Assembly (NCBI RefSeq): GCF_009674485.1
Contig: NZ_WKJJ01000001.1
Span: forward strand, 482,265-546,264
DNA length: 64,000 nucleotides
Source: Pseudoduganella rivuli
GTDB lineage: Bacteria; Pseudomonadota; Gammaproteobacteria; Burkholderiales; Burkholderiaceae_D
Reading direction: 5' to 3'
The translations under genes were made by a program, and so were the position numbers. The first letter of the stretch is position 1. Every line of letters begins with the position of its first letter. Below are positions 8,809 to 16,705 of the stretch, one piece after another. Below the pieces are notes generated by a model, which was not told where the DNA came from, made no database searches, and was given only the letters and a program-made list of their open reading frames with translations.

Positions 8809-10113
8809 TCAGATCGCCTTCAGCATCTCGAACTTGCGCTGCACCGGGATCTCTGGCGCGGTGCTGTTGTTGGTCACCACAATCTCCAGCTTGCCGGCGT
8901 CATTCAGGCGCCACTGGCCTCCCACCACGCGCATTTTGGACACGTTCCTGATGCCGCTACCGGCGAAGTCCAGGCGGCCGATGATGGTGTCCACCTTGAG
9001 GCCGCGAATGGCGTCGCTGACCGCCTTGGGGTTCTTTGGATTGTTGCTGGCCTTGAGCGCGGCGATCCCGGTCTCGAACAAGGCATGGATCACGCCGATC
9101 GGCTGGGTCCACTCGCGGCGCGTCGCCGCCGTGTAGCTGTCGGCCAGCTGGCGCGCGCTCTGGCCCGTCAAGCTGGACTTGAAGGGGTAGGCCGGCGTCC
9201 ACCAGATCTCGGTGGACATACCGTCGGCGCGCGCGCCAAGGGGGGCCACGCCGGCCGGGAACAGCAAGGCCTTGGCGACCGTTGTCACCTTCGGCTTGAA
9301 TCCCATCTGGGCCGATTGCTTGACGAAGCTGCCCCATTCCGGCGGGTTGAACAGGCCGGTAACAATTTCGACATTGGCACGCTTGAACGCCTGGATATGG
9401 GCCGAAAAATCATCGGCGCCCACTGGAAACTTGCCGGCTTCGACCAGCTTGTAGCCATTTTTCGCAAACTCCGGCGGCAAGCCATGCTGCTTGTCGCCCA
9501 GCGCCCCGCCCGGGACATCGTTCGACCAGCACATGCCGACGGTTTTATTGGTCGGCAATTTATTCCAGATATCCATGTACACCGCGGCCAAATCTTCCAT
9601 GCCCCAGGAGAAATGGAAGACGTGCCTGAAGCCGGTGGCGGGCGTCCCCTTGAGCGGGAACATCCATGCCTGCCAGGGACCGATAGTGGAAATGCAGGGT
9701 ACACCGTTGAGTTCGCATTGTTGCGACACATTGGGGCCAATCGCCACCTGCGCCAGCATCAGGTCGATGTTTTCCTTGTTGATCAGTTCGACCGCGAGGT
9801 TGGAGGCGCGGTCCGGGCTGCTCTGGTCATCCCGCACCAGCAACTCGACCCGGTATTTTTTCCCGTTGACCACGATGCCGCCCTCGAGCGCCTTGCGCAC
9901 TTGCACCAAAATGAAGTCGTCGGCCTCGCTGAACGGTGAAAAAGGCCCTGTTTTAGGGCATATGTAACCAATGCGGATCACGTCCGATTGCGCCAGGGCG
10001 TTCCCGGTCGCGGCGAGGGCGCCGGCCGCGCCGGCGAGGCGCAGGAAGCGCCGGCGGGTGGCGCGGCGCGGGGTGGCCTCGGCATCCGGGATGGTCAGGT
10101 TCTTGTTCTGCAT
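8809..10113 (-). CDS. ABC transporter periplasmic substrate-binding protein, LivK/HAAT type
   Basis: Type I periplasmic binding protein of 434 aa that captures the ligand for LivHMGF. The N-terminus 'RRATRRRFLRLAGAAGALAA' has a twin-arginine-like motif and hydrophobic stretch, so export may be by Tat; the mature protein probably begins near 'QSDVIRIGYI'. The fold is marked by 'IGYICPKTGPFSPFSEADDF' and 'LLVRDDQSSPDRASNLAVELI'. The ATG at 10113 is preceded by AGGAG at good spacing; longer in-frame starts up to 10356 would run into the regulator's promoter. It is the first gene of the presumed operon ending with the nitrilase. Confidence 0.88.
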   Translation of the reverse strand: MQNKNLTIPDAEATPRRATRRRFLRLAGAAGALAATGNALAQSDVIRIGYICPKTGPFSPFSEADDFILVQVRKALEGGIVVNGKKYRVELLVRDDQSSPDRASNLAVELINKENIDLMLAQVAIGPNVSQQCELNGVPCISTIGPWQAWMFPLKGTPATGFRHVFHFSWGMEDLAAVYMDIWNKLPTNKTVGMCWSNDVPGGALGDKQHGLPPEFAKNGYKLVEAGKFPVGADDFSAHIQAFKRANVEIVTGLFNPPEWGSFVKQSAQMGFKPKVTTVAKALLFPAGVAPLGARADGMSTEIWWTPAYPFKSSLTGQSARQLADSYTAATRREWTQPIGVIHALFETGIAALKASNNPKNPKAVSDAIRGLKVDTIIGRLDFAGSGIRNVSKMRVVGGQWRLNDAGKLEIVVTNNSTAPEIPVQRKFEMLKAI

Positions 10114-10234
10114 GGTGGCTGGCTCCTGTAGTGATGGAATCGGGCGGCCGCAGCGTATCGCCGCCAGTGCAACCACTATGGCGAGAAATGCCACACCGCA
10201 CTTGGCTGAAAAGGCCGCTTGGTTTGTCTGGTTG

Positions 10235-10291
10235 GGAACACTGTTCTGAGGCGGAACAAAAACTTTGCCCGGAGAGTTTTTTCGTGGAACA
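10235..10291. promoter_or_regulatory. Divergent promoter with GGAACA repeats, candidate AraC sites
   Basis: The 242-bp gap between the binding-protein gene and the AraC gene holds three direct GGAACA copies at 10235-10240, 10253-10258 and 10286-10291. The first lies in a perfect 11-bp dyad, GAACA-C-TGTTC (10236-10246). AraC-family activators usually bind directly repeated half-sites upstream of their target, so these are plausible operators for the nitrilase/ABC operon. Based on pattern and position only. Confidence 0.35.
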
Positions 10292-10355
10292 ATCGGTCTC
10301 AACGCCAACATAGGCATGCAATTTGCAAGGAAATTGCGGACAACCGGAGACTGCA

Positions 10356-11345
10356 ATGATGACTTTTGATTCCGCGCCGGCGCCGGCGTTACGGCGCCAT
10401 TCGGTGTCGACCAGCAGCGTCAGCCCAAGCGAACGGGTCGACTTCTGGCGGGACGTGATCGGCGAAAAGATTATTCCCGTCGATTTCAAGGTCGGCAACC
10501 GTCAAGATTTCTCGGCCAGCCTGGAATGGGCCAGGATCGGCGACATCGAGGTGATGAATTTGCAGGTCAGCGCGCACTCGGCCCGCTGCGGTCAAGCCGC
10601 CTCCAGCCGCGACGGCAACGAGGGGATGATTTTCCACTTCATGCGCTCCGGCGTCGGCGAGAGCGTGCAAGATGGCCGCCGCACCATGCTGGCGTCGGGC
10701 ACCGGCGTGTTTTGCAGCGGCGCGCGGCCGTTTTCGCTGGAATTCCCCGCCAACGCGGAATTGATGGTGTTGCAGATCCCGCGCGCGGCGCTGGCGCGCA
10801 CGGTGGCGTCGCTCGATCGCATCGCCAACCAGGACCTGGCGTGCAACAACCCGCTCTTTCCGCTCGTGACGTCCTATGTCCAGCAGCTGGCCAGCACGGC
10901 CTGCGGCATGACAGCCGGCGCGGCCGACCGTGTCAGCAGGAACCTGATCGACCTGGTAGGGGCAATGGTGTCGGAGTCGATCCAACAATCGGCGTTCGAC
11001 CTGTCCGAGTGCAGGACTGCGGCGCTGACCCGGCTGCATGCCTACATCGAGGAGCACATACACGAGCCAGAACTGGCCCCCGCCGGCGTCGCCTGTGCGC
11101 TGGGATTGTCGCAGCGCTACATCAACAAACTGCTGGAGGCCGAGGGCACGTCGCTTGGACGGCTGATCTGGCTGCGGCGGCTGGACTTGATTGCCGCCGA
11201 CCTGCGCAGCGCGGCGATGGCGTCGCGCAGCATCTCGACCATCGCGCTGACGCGCGGCTTCAACGATCTGGCGCATTTCAGCAAGAAATTCCGCCAGCAC
11301 TTCGGCGCATCGCCGCGCGAGTACCGCGCAATGAAAATGAACTGA
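10356..11345 (+). CDS. AraC-family transcriptional regulator (NitR-like layout)
   Basis: AraC/XylS-type regulator of 329 aa. The N-terminal effector domain (about 20-200) resembles the AraC_binding_2 family. The C-terminal DNA-binding domain (about 225-325) has both HTH units: 'LAPAGVACALGLSQRYINKLL' split over the first, and 'SISTIALTRGFNDLAHFSKKF' then 'FGASPREYR' for the second. The ATG at 10356 has GGAG seven bases upstream; an in-frame ATG at 10323 would add 11 residues. It diverges from the binding-protein/Liv/nitrilase operon and probably activates it. Confidence 0.9.
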   Translation: MMTFDSAPAPALRRHSVSTSSVSPSERVDFWRDVIGEKIIPVDFKVGNRQDFSASLEWARIGDIEVMNLQVSAHSARCGQAASSRDGNEGMIFHFMRSGVGESVQDGRRTMLASGTGVFCSGARPFSLEFPANAELMVLQIPRAALARTVASLDRIANQDLACNNPLFPLVTSYVQQLASTACGMTAGAADRVSRNLIDLVGAMVSESIQQSAFDLSECRTAALTRLHAYIEEHIHEPELAPAGVACALGLSQRYINKLLEAEGTSLGRLIWLRRLDLIAADLRSAAMASRSISTIALTRGFNDLAHFSKKFRQHFGASPREYRAMKMN

Positions 11346-11507
11346 GCACTGCTTTCATTTTGATTTAGGCGACGCGCGCGATCACCACAGTGCTGGCTCC
11401 GACGACGGTCACTTTCTGGTCATGCATGCTGGCGGTCTGCATAAACCAAGTCATCAATGACGTTGCGGCCGTCATGCGGCCGGGGAGCACTACGACCAAA
11501 AACGACA

Positions 11508-11775
11508 TCAAGGAACGGGGCCGTCAGCCGATTCAAGCATGCGCACCAGTTGGCACAACGTTTCCGTCACAGGCGCCGCTATCTGCACCTCATTGGCGAG
11601 CCGGACCACCGCACCGTTAATGGCTTCGATTTCCGTTTTGCGGTGCGCCAGGATATCTTGCAGCATGGACGGCTGATGCCCGCCATACCAGCAGCACATC
11701 GTTTCCTGCCAGCGCCAGCCTGGCGCCGAACAGGCTGCCCATCGCGCCGGCGCCCAGTATCATGATCTTTTTCAT
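11508..11775 (-). pseudogene. 2-dehydropantoate 2-reductase (PanE/ApbA) remnant, internally deleted
   Basis: The ATG at 11775 starts 'MKKIMILGAGAMGSLFGARL', the Rossmann motif GxGxxG of ketopantoate reductases. After about 33 residues the frame shifts. The other frame then encodes 'SMLQDILAHRKTEIEAINGA' and 'APVTETLCQLVRMLE', the conserved C-terminal ApbA signature, ending in a stop at 11508. About two thirds of a normal ~300-aa protein is missing, so an internal deletion with frameshift joined the two ends. The gene cannot make an enzyme. Similar PanE-like proteins occur in catabolic operons, so it need not have been the biosynthetic panE. Confidence 0.75.
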
Positions 11776-11977
11776 ACGGTCCTCTCAAACGCCATTGGCG
11801 GCTCGTCGCGCACCGAGATGGACGGCGCCCGGCCTGCTTCGTCTGCCGGTTTTGGGGTGGTACTCATGGCATTCTCCTGTTGTTGTGCGGTGCAACGCCA
11901 CCGCATCTGTCTGCATTATGCGAACGCAGAATCCTCCTGGAAATTACTCATTTCGTGAAAAGTCATTACACTTGCGC

Positions 11978-12093
11978 ATGGCTTTCGATCTACGCCAACT
12001 GGCAGCCTCGACCCAGTGCCAACCCGCTGCACATCTCGCAGCCGGCATTGAGCCGCACCATCAAGCGCCTGGAAGAACAACCGGGCGCCACTA
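11978..12093 (+). pseudogene. LysR-family regulator remnant (HTH only, frameshifted)
   Basis: An ATG at 11978 encodes 'MAFDLRQLAAS', a usual LysR start. After a frameshift the neighbouring frame gives 'LHISQPALSRTIKRLEEQPG', the recognition helix and following turn of a LysR wHTH. Nothing of the effector domain remains. It is divergent from the panE remnant, the typical arrangement of a LysR regulator and its target operon, so both probably decayed together. Confidence 0.65.
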
Positions 12094-12131
12094 GTGCCGT
12101 ATATGCTCCTGCAGCATGGTCTTGAATTTTC

Positions 12132-12335
12132 TTGGAGTGGTTTAACTCGTTAACCCCAGAACAGCGAATTGACCCGATCGCTGCGGCGCTTCACGCGGAC
12201 ATGTCCAACATCGAGGCCGTGAAGATTGGCGGGACGTGGCGCAAGCGCGATCACGCCATCATTGGCATGGATGCAATGCGAGTCAGAGAGGAGATATTCA
12301 AGACTGGCGAGCGCACTCACCACTTTCAAGTCTGA
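12132..12335 (+). CDS. Small hypothetical protein or gene fragment
   Basis: A 67-codon frame opening with TTG (GGAG overlaps the start) and ending just before the first 80-bp repeat. The product contains 'AALHADMSNIEAVKIGGTWR' and ends 'RVREEIFKTGERTHHFQV'. I do not recognise a family. It lies between decayed genes and an attachment-like repeat, so it may be the 3' part of a lost gene rather than a functional small protein. Confidence 0.3.
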   Translation: MEWFNSLTPEQRIDPIAAALHADMSNIEAVKIGGTWRKRDHAIIGMDAMRVREEIFKTGERTHHFQV

Positions 12336-12341
12336 TCTGCA

Positions 12342-12421
12342 AACAAAAAACCCCGCATCATCACTGATCGGGGTTTCTGCGAAACTAGCAAAGTTTCCTA
12401 AAATTACTGGCGGAGGCGGTG
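12342..12421. repeat. 80-bp direct repeat, copy 1 (tRNA 3'-end-like plus terminator; att-like)
   Basis: Identical to 13870-13949 except one base (T at 12405, C at 13933). Read leftward, it begins with a tRNA 3'-end-like sequence ending in GCCA; the segment 12408-12427 reads GAATCCCACCGCCTCCGCCA on the minus strand, close to the T-stem and acceptor of a tRNA-Ser. It continues into an AT-rich stretch and a rho-independent hairpin (12345-12374, stem AAACCCCG/CGGGGTTT followed by T6). A tRNA 3' end plus its terminator is a usual integrase target, so this looks like one boundary of an integrated element. The hairpin would also terminate the GH62 gene. Confidence 0.7.
12345..12374 (-). terminator. 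Rho-independent terminator downstream of the GH62 gene
   Basis: On the minus strand a perfect 8-bp stem AAACCCCG/CGGGGTTT with a 13-nt loop is followed by T6. It lies about 130 bp after the GH62 stop. An identical structure at 13873-13902 is part of the second repeat copy. Confidence 0.7.
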
Positions 12422-12503
12422 GGATTCCTACTGGTCTGGCTCTTCAGAGGGGAGCGTCATGGCATCAGTCATGCCGATGCCGCCGAGTAGCCGCCGCGTG
12501 TGT

Positions 12504-13571
12504 TCATTTCTTGCACATCGCGCTGATGGCGTTGGGGGAGGTGGCAGTGATCAAGCCTAGCCGATATGGCAATTCGATGTATTCGTATGTCTTGCCTTTT
12601 TCCTTATCCAGCCCCTGGTAGAGGAATTTCAGCGGCTGACAGGGGTCGATGCTCAGCGTCTGGTCGACGCTGTCGCGGATCATTTCGCCATGGGATACGC
12701 CTTCCGACCAGATCCGGTTGTTGAACTTGACGTTTTCCGCGCCAGCGAACAGGTTCATCGCGGCGCCGGGAATGGGTTGCCAGGCGCCGTCCAGGCGATC
12801 CGCTGTCCAGCCCCGGAAATACCTGCCCTTCGGCCCCATCGCCTCGATCAGGGTCAGGTACTGGTTGGCGCCGGTAATCTTATAGGTGTTGCTCGCCTCG
12901 AACATGTCGTCAAGTTTCTCCTTCATGGCGACGACGGGCTCGCCGAAGCCCTGAGGGAAGCGCTCGATCGTCGTCTCGGCGCGGTAAAAACTGCCGTTGT
13001 CGCCGGTGAAGAAGAGATGGCACTTCTTGTCGTCGCAGATGTTCCAGAAGTCCAGCCAGACGGCATTGCCATTGGCGTCCTTGACACTCGCCGGGATCGT
13101 TGCGTAGAAGGGCTTCGGCGCCGTCCAAGACATGGGGTCGGCGATATTGCTGGTCGTGGAATACAGCGGGTCACCGCCCTGGTAAATCAGGTACCAGCGC
13201 TTCTGCGGCGCGAAGTAGAAGACCTGGGGCGCAGCGCGATAGCCGGGTCCGATGGGTGACTTGTCCAGCATGAACTGAGGGGCGTTGGGTGCCTCTTCCC
13301 AGTTCGCAAAGCTGGTGTAGGCGATACCCCAACCGTTCTTCCCGGCCGTGGTCATGAAGACGTGATAGCGGTTGCCGTGGTAGACGATGCTCGGGTCTTT
13401 GACCCCAAAGATATCCTTCGGGACAGCCGGAGGGTTGATCAGGGGCTGGCTGGAGCGCCACTCAAAAGGTTGGGCCTGCGTGGAGCCGGATGCTGTGATC
13501 GCAAACGCATTGGTGTAGGTGGCCGCGCTCGCCCCGAAGGCGAGCAGCAGTACTGATATCAAGGTTCTCAT
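12504..13571 (-). CDS. Secreted alpha-L-arabinofuranosidase, glycoside hydrolase family 62
   Basis: Exported GH62 enzyme of 355 aa that removes arabinose side chains from arabinoxylan. A signal peptide covers about residues 1-24 (ending 'TYTNAFA'). The five-bladed propeller carries the three family acids: Asp59 in 'GVKDPSIVYHG', Asp174 in 'VWLDFWNICDD' and Glu225 in 'MFEASNTYKI'. 'AAPQVFYFAPQKRWYLIYQ' and 'CHLFFTGDNGSFYRAE' also match GH62. The start at 13571 opens the signal peptide and has GGAAAG upstream. It stands alone between two attachment-like repeats, unlike its neighbours in function, which suggests acquisition as cargo. Confidence 0.88.
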   Translation of the reverse strand: MRTLISVLLLAFGASAATYTNAFAITASGSTQAQPFEWRSSQPLINPPAVPKDIFGVKDPSIVYHGNRYHVFMTTAGKNGWGIAYTSFANWEEAPNAPQFMLDKSPIGPGYRAAPQVFYFAPQKRWYLIYQGGDPLYSTTSNIADPMSWTAPKPFYATIPASVKDANGNAVWLDFWNICDDKKCHLFFTGDNGSFYRAETTIERFPQGFGEPVVAMKEKLDDMFEASNTYKITGANQYLTLIEAMGPKGRYFRGWTADRLDGAWQPIPGAAMNLFAGAENVKFNNRIWSEGVSHGEMIRDSVDQTLSIDPCQPLKFLYQGLDKEKGKTYEYIELPYRLGLITATSPNAISAMCKK

Positions 13572-13869
13572 GGTTGACTTTCCAGGTAAAGATGCTCGGC
13601 CGCGATGGCTGGTGAGAGCGGGCCCGGGGTGGTGTGATGTCGCACGAATGGTCTCCAACGGTTGTCCCCATTCTGCGCACTCCGCGTGTGCATCGCAATT
13701 CTCAAAATCACCAATGCGCGGAGTCATTTTTCGGTGAGCGGGGACAATTCCCGATCGGGGCCAACACTACGTTCAACCTTGTCGACAACCGCCAGCGAAA
13801 GAGCCAGGAGGTCATCGCACTGAGTCCGTTTTTTCCCGATGTTCTGTTTGACACGCCAGGATCACGCAC

Positions 13870-13949
13870 AACAAAAAACCCCGCATCATCACTGATCGGG
13901 GTTTCTGCGAAACTAGCAAAGTTTCCTAAAATCACTGGCGGAGGCGGTG
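13870..13949. repeat. 80-bp direct repeat, copy 2 (att-like)
   Basis: Second copy of the 12342-12421 repeat, 79 of 80 bases identical, 1528 bp away. It again carries the tRNA-like GCCA end (13936-13949) and the terminator hairpin (13873-13902). Similarity stops after base 13949, so only 14 bases of tRNA-like sequence are shared and would be the candidate crossover core. A P4-type integrase remnant begins 183 bp to its right, as expected for an element end next to its integrase. Confidence 0.7.
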
Positions 13950-14079
13950 TCTGCATGCCACACGTCTACAGAACGCTCAGTACGACTCCCTAAGTACCCG
14001 CCCCATCATAAATCGGCGATTGATCGTACGGCAATCGTCTCCGGGCGAATCCCGAAATATACTGGAAGCTCACTCCCAT

Positions 14080-14117
14080 TTGTGGGTAGGCTTGTGGGTA
14101 GCGGGTATTTGTGGGTA
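14080..14117 (+). repeat. Three direct TTGTGGGTA repeats before the integrase
   Basis: TTGTGGGTA occurs at 14080-14088, 14092-14100 and 14109-14117, just upstream of the integrase start. Short iterated sites beside an att region are typical arm-type binding sites for tyrosine recombinases or for their autoregulation. The proposed function rests on position only. Confidence 0.5.
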
Positions 14118-14132
14118 AGAGGGCGAACAGCG

Positions 14133-14954
14133 ATGGGCAGGCAGGCTTTAACGGTACTGGGCGTCAACGCCAAGAAGGCGCCCGGTTATTACGGTGACGG
14201 CGGCGGACTCTATTTGCAGGTGTCGCCTACCGGGTCCAAGTCATGGATCTTCCGATACATGCTGCTCGGTCGTGCACGGGAAATGGGGCTCGGGTCCGTT
14301 GCAGACAAGCCCCTGACACAAGCACGAGACGAAGCGTCAAAGTGCCGCCAACTAGTATGCGACGGAATCGATCCGATCACACAGCGGGACAGTCTGCGCG
14401 AAGCCGCCGTCACGGCAATTCAAAATACGCGTACATTCCGCGAATGTGCCGTCGAGTATCACCGAACCCATAGTTCCGCATGGCGTAATCCTAAACATAC
14501 CAAACAATGGATCAACTCCCTCAGCAGATTCGCGTTCCCCCTTATAAGCGATAAGGACGTCAACCAGATCGGCAAAGCTGAAATACTCGCCGTCCTGGAA
14601 CCGACCTGGGTTACGCTCCACGAAACAGCCTCCCGGGTACGGCAACGTATCAAAGCTATCCTTGACTGGGCAGCGGCACGCGACTTCAGGACACGTCAAG
14701 ACCCGCATTTATGGGATCAGCTCGCACGAGCTCTGCCGCATCGGCCGGACCTGCGAAAGCCTCACCATTTTGCCGCGTGTCCTTATGAGCAAGTCGCCTC
14801 CGTCATCCGCGCCATCCATGAGTGTGGCGCTGCCGTTTGTATTAAGCACGCGATGGAGGCTGCCTACTTTCGTAGTGATCTTTTCGATAAACGACGGGAT
14901 CTCATGGATGCATGGGCTGCGTATTGCGAAGCGCGCAGCGAGAGCTCAGTATAA
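14133..14954 (+). pseudogene. P4-type tyrosine integrase with catalytic core deleted in frame
   Basis: The ATG at 14133 begins the DUF4102/P4-integrase arm domain ('VNAKKAPGYYGDGGGLYLQV', 'SWIFRYMLLGRAREMGLGSV'), followed by the SAM-like core-binding domain to about residue 225. The frame then jumps from 'YEQVASVIRAIHECGAA' directly to the extreme C-terminus 'HAMEAAYFRSDLFDKRRDLM'. That keeps the nucleophile Tyr in 'EAAYFR' but lacks the Arg, Lys and HxxR residues. At 273 aa it is about 120-130 residues short of the family. It should be recombination-dead, although a DNA-binding product could still be made. Confidence 0.8.
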
Positions 14955-15027
14955 ATAGTGACTCCAGCACCGAGTAGATTAGAATCGGCCGCCAGCGAAA
15001 CGCAATCCGATACCGCCGGCCTTACGT

Positions 15028-16413
15028 CTACAGTGCCAGCACCGGGTCGGCCGCCACATAGTCACGCAAGCGATACGTGGCGCGGCCTGCCCGCTTGGCG
15101 TCGTACAGCGCGGCATCAGCGCAGTCGAGCAGCGCCTTCGGTATGACGGCCGGCCCCGGCGCGAAGGCGCCACCAATACTGGACCCGACTTTCAATGCGC
15201 CGCACGACAGCATCATGGGCGGCTGCATTGTCAGCAAGATCTTTTCCGCGACCAGGCCCATGGCGTCGCGATCAGCCAGCGTTTCGACAATAATGACAAA
15301 CTCATCGCCCGCCAGGCGCGCCACGGTATCGGTTTCCCTGACCGACGCATGCAGGCGGCGTGCAAATTCGCGCAACACTTCATCGCCGACGCCATGGCCC
15401 TGGGTGTCATTGATTTGCTTGAAGTGATCAATATCGAGGAAAAACAACCCCATCGGCTGGCCGGTGCGGCTGCAGCGCTGCGCGGCTTCCGCGATTTTTT
15501 CATTGAATTGGTAACGGTTGGGCAGCCCTGTCAACTCGTCGAAGCGCGCCATCTCGGACAGTTTTTGCTGGACCCGCTTCAACTCGGTGACATTGGAACA
15601 CAGCGCAAAAATGCCGAGCACCTCGCCCTCCGGTCCGATCTGCGGCACCAGCGTGTAGTGCAGCCACCGCTGCCGGCCATCGACCGTCGACGTGTATTCA
15701 AACTCGACCCGCTCGCCGTGCAACGCTCGGGTGATATAGGGCATCAGCGCGTGCGCGGCCGGACTATTCGGGAACTCAAGGATCAGGTCGGTGAATTTCC
15801 GGCCCAGCACTTGCGCCGGCGTCGCTGCGGTCCACTGGGTCAGGGTGGCGTTGGCGAACTTGATGGTCAGTTCCTGGTCGAGATAGCAGATCACCACCGG
15901 CAAGTTATCGGTAATGGTGCGCAAACGCTGTTCATCAGCCGCTTGCTGCAGTTCGATCCGCTTGCGTTCCGTGATTTCCAGCCACAAGGCGTACACGCTG
16001 CGGACATTGCCCGCAGCGTCGACTTCCGGCAGATAGGTCGCGGCGAAATAACGGTCGATGCCGTCGACCGGATAGCAAATGTCGAAGTTGACTTGATGTC
16101 CCTGGTATGCACGGTTGATATGGCCGCTGACGCTGTCATACAGTGCTTCACCAGTGATGTCGCGCAAGTGCTTGCCGAGCAATTCGGCCGGCTGCCGCGG
16201 CAGCACCGTGCCGATGTATTTGTTGACGAACGTGAAGCGGCCCTCGAGGTCGAACTGGGTAATGATGACGGGCAGGTTCTCGCTGATGGTGCGCAGGCGG
16301 TGCTCGCTCTGCGCCAGTTGTTGCTGCAACCTCGCGAATGCATCGGCCTCGATCAGGTCGGGGACAAGTAATCTCGCTAACGCCCGGCGCCAGCGCCCGA
16401 ACCAACGTCCCAT
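15028..16413 (-). CDS. PAS-PAS-GGDEF diguanylate cyclase
   Basis: Signalling protein of 461 aa predicted to make cyclic di-GMP. Two PAS domains (about 40-165 and 165-290; 'ISENLPVIITQFDLEGRF' and 'ITDNLPVVICYLDQEL') precede a GGDEF domain (about 295-455). The active motif reads AGDEF at 368-372, a variant found in active cyclases, and the inhibitory I-site RETD (359-362) lies exactly five residues upstream. No membrane segment or EAL domain is seen. The ATG at 16413 has GAGGGG upstream; an in-frame TTG at 16434 is a weaker option. It is convergent with the integrase remnant and appears to be ordinary host sequence. Confidence 0.88.
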   Translation of the reverse strand: MGRWFGRWRRALARLLVPDLIEADAFARLQQQLAQSEHRLRTISENLPVIITQFDLEGRFTFVNKYIGTVLPRQPAELLGKHLRDITGEALYDSVSGHINRAYQGHQVNFDICYPVDGIDRYFAATYLPEVDAAGNVRSVYALWLEITERKRIELQQAADEQRLRTITDNLPVVICYLDQELTIKFANATLTQWTAATPAQVLGRKFTDLILEFPNSPAAHALMPYITRALHGERVEFEYTSTVDGRQRWLHYTLVPQIGPEGEVLGIFALCSNVTELKRVQQKLSEMARFDELTGLPNRYQFNEKIAEAAQRCSRTGQPMGLFFLDIDHFKQINDTQGHGVGDEVLREFARRLHASVRETDTVARLAGDEFVIIVETLADRDAMGLVAEKILLTMQPPMMLSCGALKVGSSIGGAFAPGPAVIPKALLDCADAALYDAKRAGRATYRLRDYVAADPVLAL

Positions 16414-16705
16414 GCCCCGCCCCCCTCTACGCAAAATTCAGTCTGTTCCGGATGATTATAGTGCGAGCACGTGGAACCGATCGTACAGCAGGGCAAGATC
16501 CATGGTGGGGACGCCACAACCGCGCCTAACATGATGTCAATCCTCATACTTTTATAGACACTTTGAAAATTTTTGACAATTATGAGACATATATTGATAC
16601 ATTTTTACATGAAATGACTAAATTCTTTGATGCTTCACAGTAATTCCAATAAGCTGCGTTCAATGCTTCAACGGCATTGTTCTCAACCAGCTTTTGGACA
16701 AAAGA
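16414..16705. promoter_or_regulatory. AT-rich divergent promoter region with TGAGACAT element
   Basis: This 292-bp gap between the leftward cyclase and the rightward porin becomes strongly AT-rich near the porin. It contains TGAGACAT at 16583-16590, the complement of the TTTATGTCTCA-like element seen at 54576-54586 in the catabolic island, so the porin may share its regulator. No other structure was recognised. Confidence 0.35.

Larger units (their letters stand above)
11346..12131. other. Decayed gene region with truncated reading frames
   Basis: No intact gene is visible here. Short leftovers include a leftward 29-codon frame at 11365-11454 ('MTWFMQTASMHDQKVTVVG...') that looks like a C-terminal scrap, and a leftward 31-codon frame at 11772-11867. 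The latter has an excellent ribosome-binding site (ACAGGAG) and its stop overlaps the start of the panE remnant. It looks like the two ends of one gene joined by an internal deletion. The panE and lysR remnants are listed separately. Together they suggest a former lysR-divergent-operon locus reduced by several deletions. Confidence 0.5.
13572..14132. other. Intergenic stretch: GH62 promoter side, second att-like repeat, integrase leader
   Basis: No gene is recognised. It holds the upstream region of the leftward GH62 gene (13572-13869), the second 80-bp repeat, and a 183-bp leader before the rightward integrase remnant with three TTGTGGGTA copies. No clear sigma-70 boxes could be assigned by eye. 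Confidence 0.5.

Noticed and set aside
11365..11454. 29-codon leftward frame as a real small gene
   Set aside because: No good ribosome-binding site and it lies in a decayed region; more likely a C-terminal scrap.
12408..12427. tRNA-like 3' end (minus strand, ending GCCA) as a tRNA gene
   Set aside because: No anticodon, D-arm or matching 5' acceptor strand can be found in the adjoining sequence at either copy; kept only as an attachment-like repeat.
14080..14117. Short repeats as a CRISPR array
   Set aside because: Only three 9-bp copies with 3- and 8-bp spacers, no cas genes in the window.
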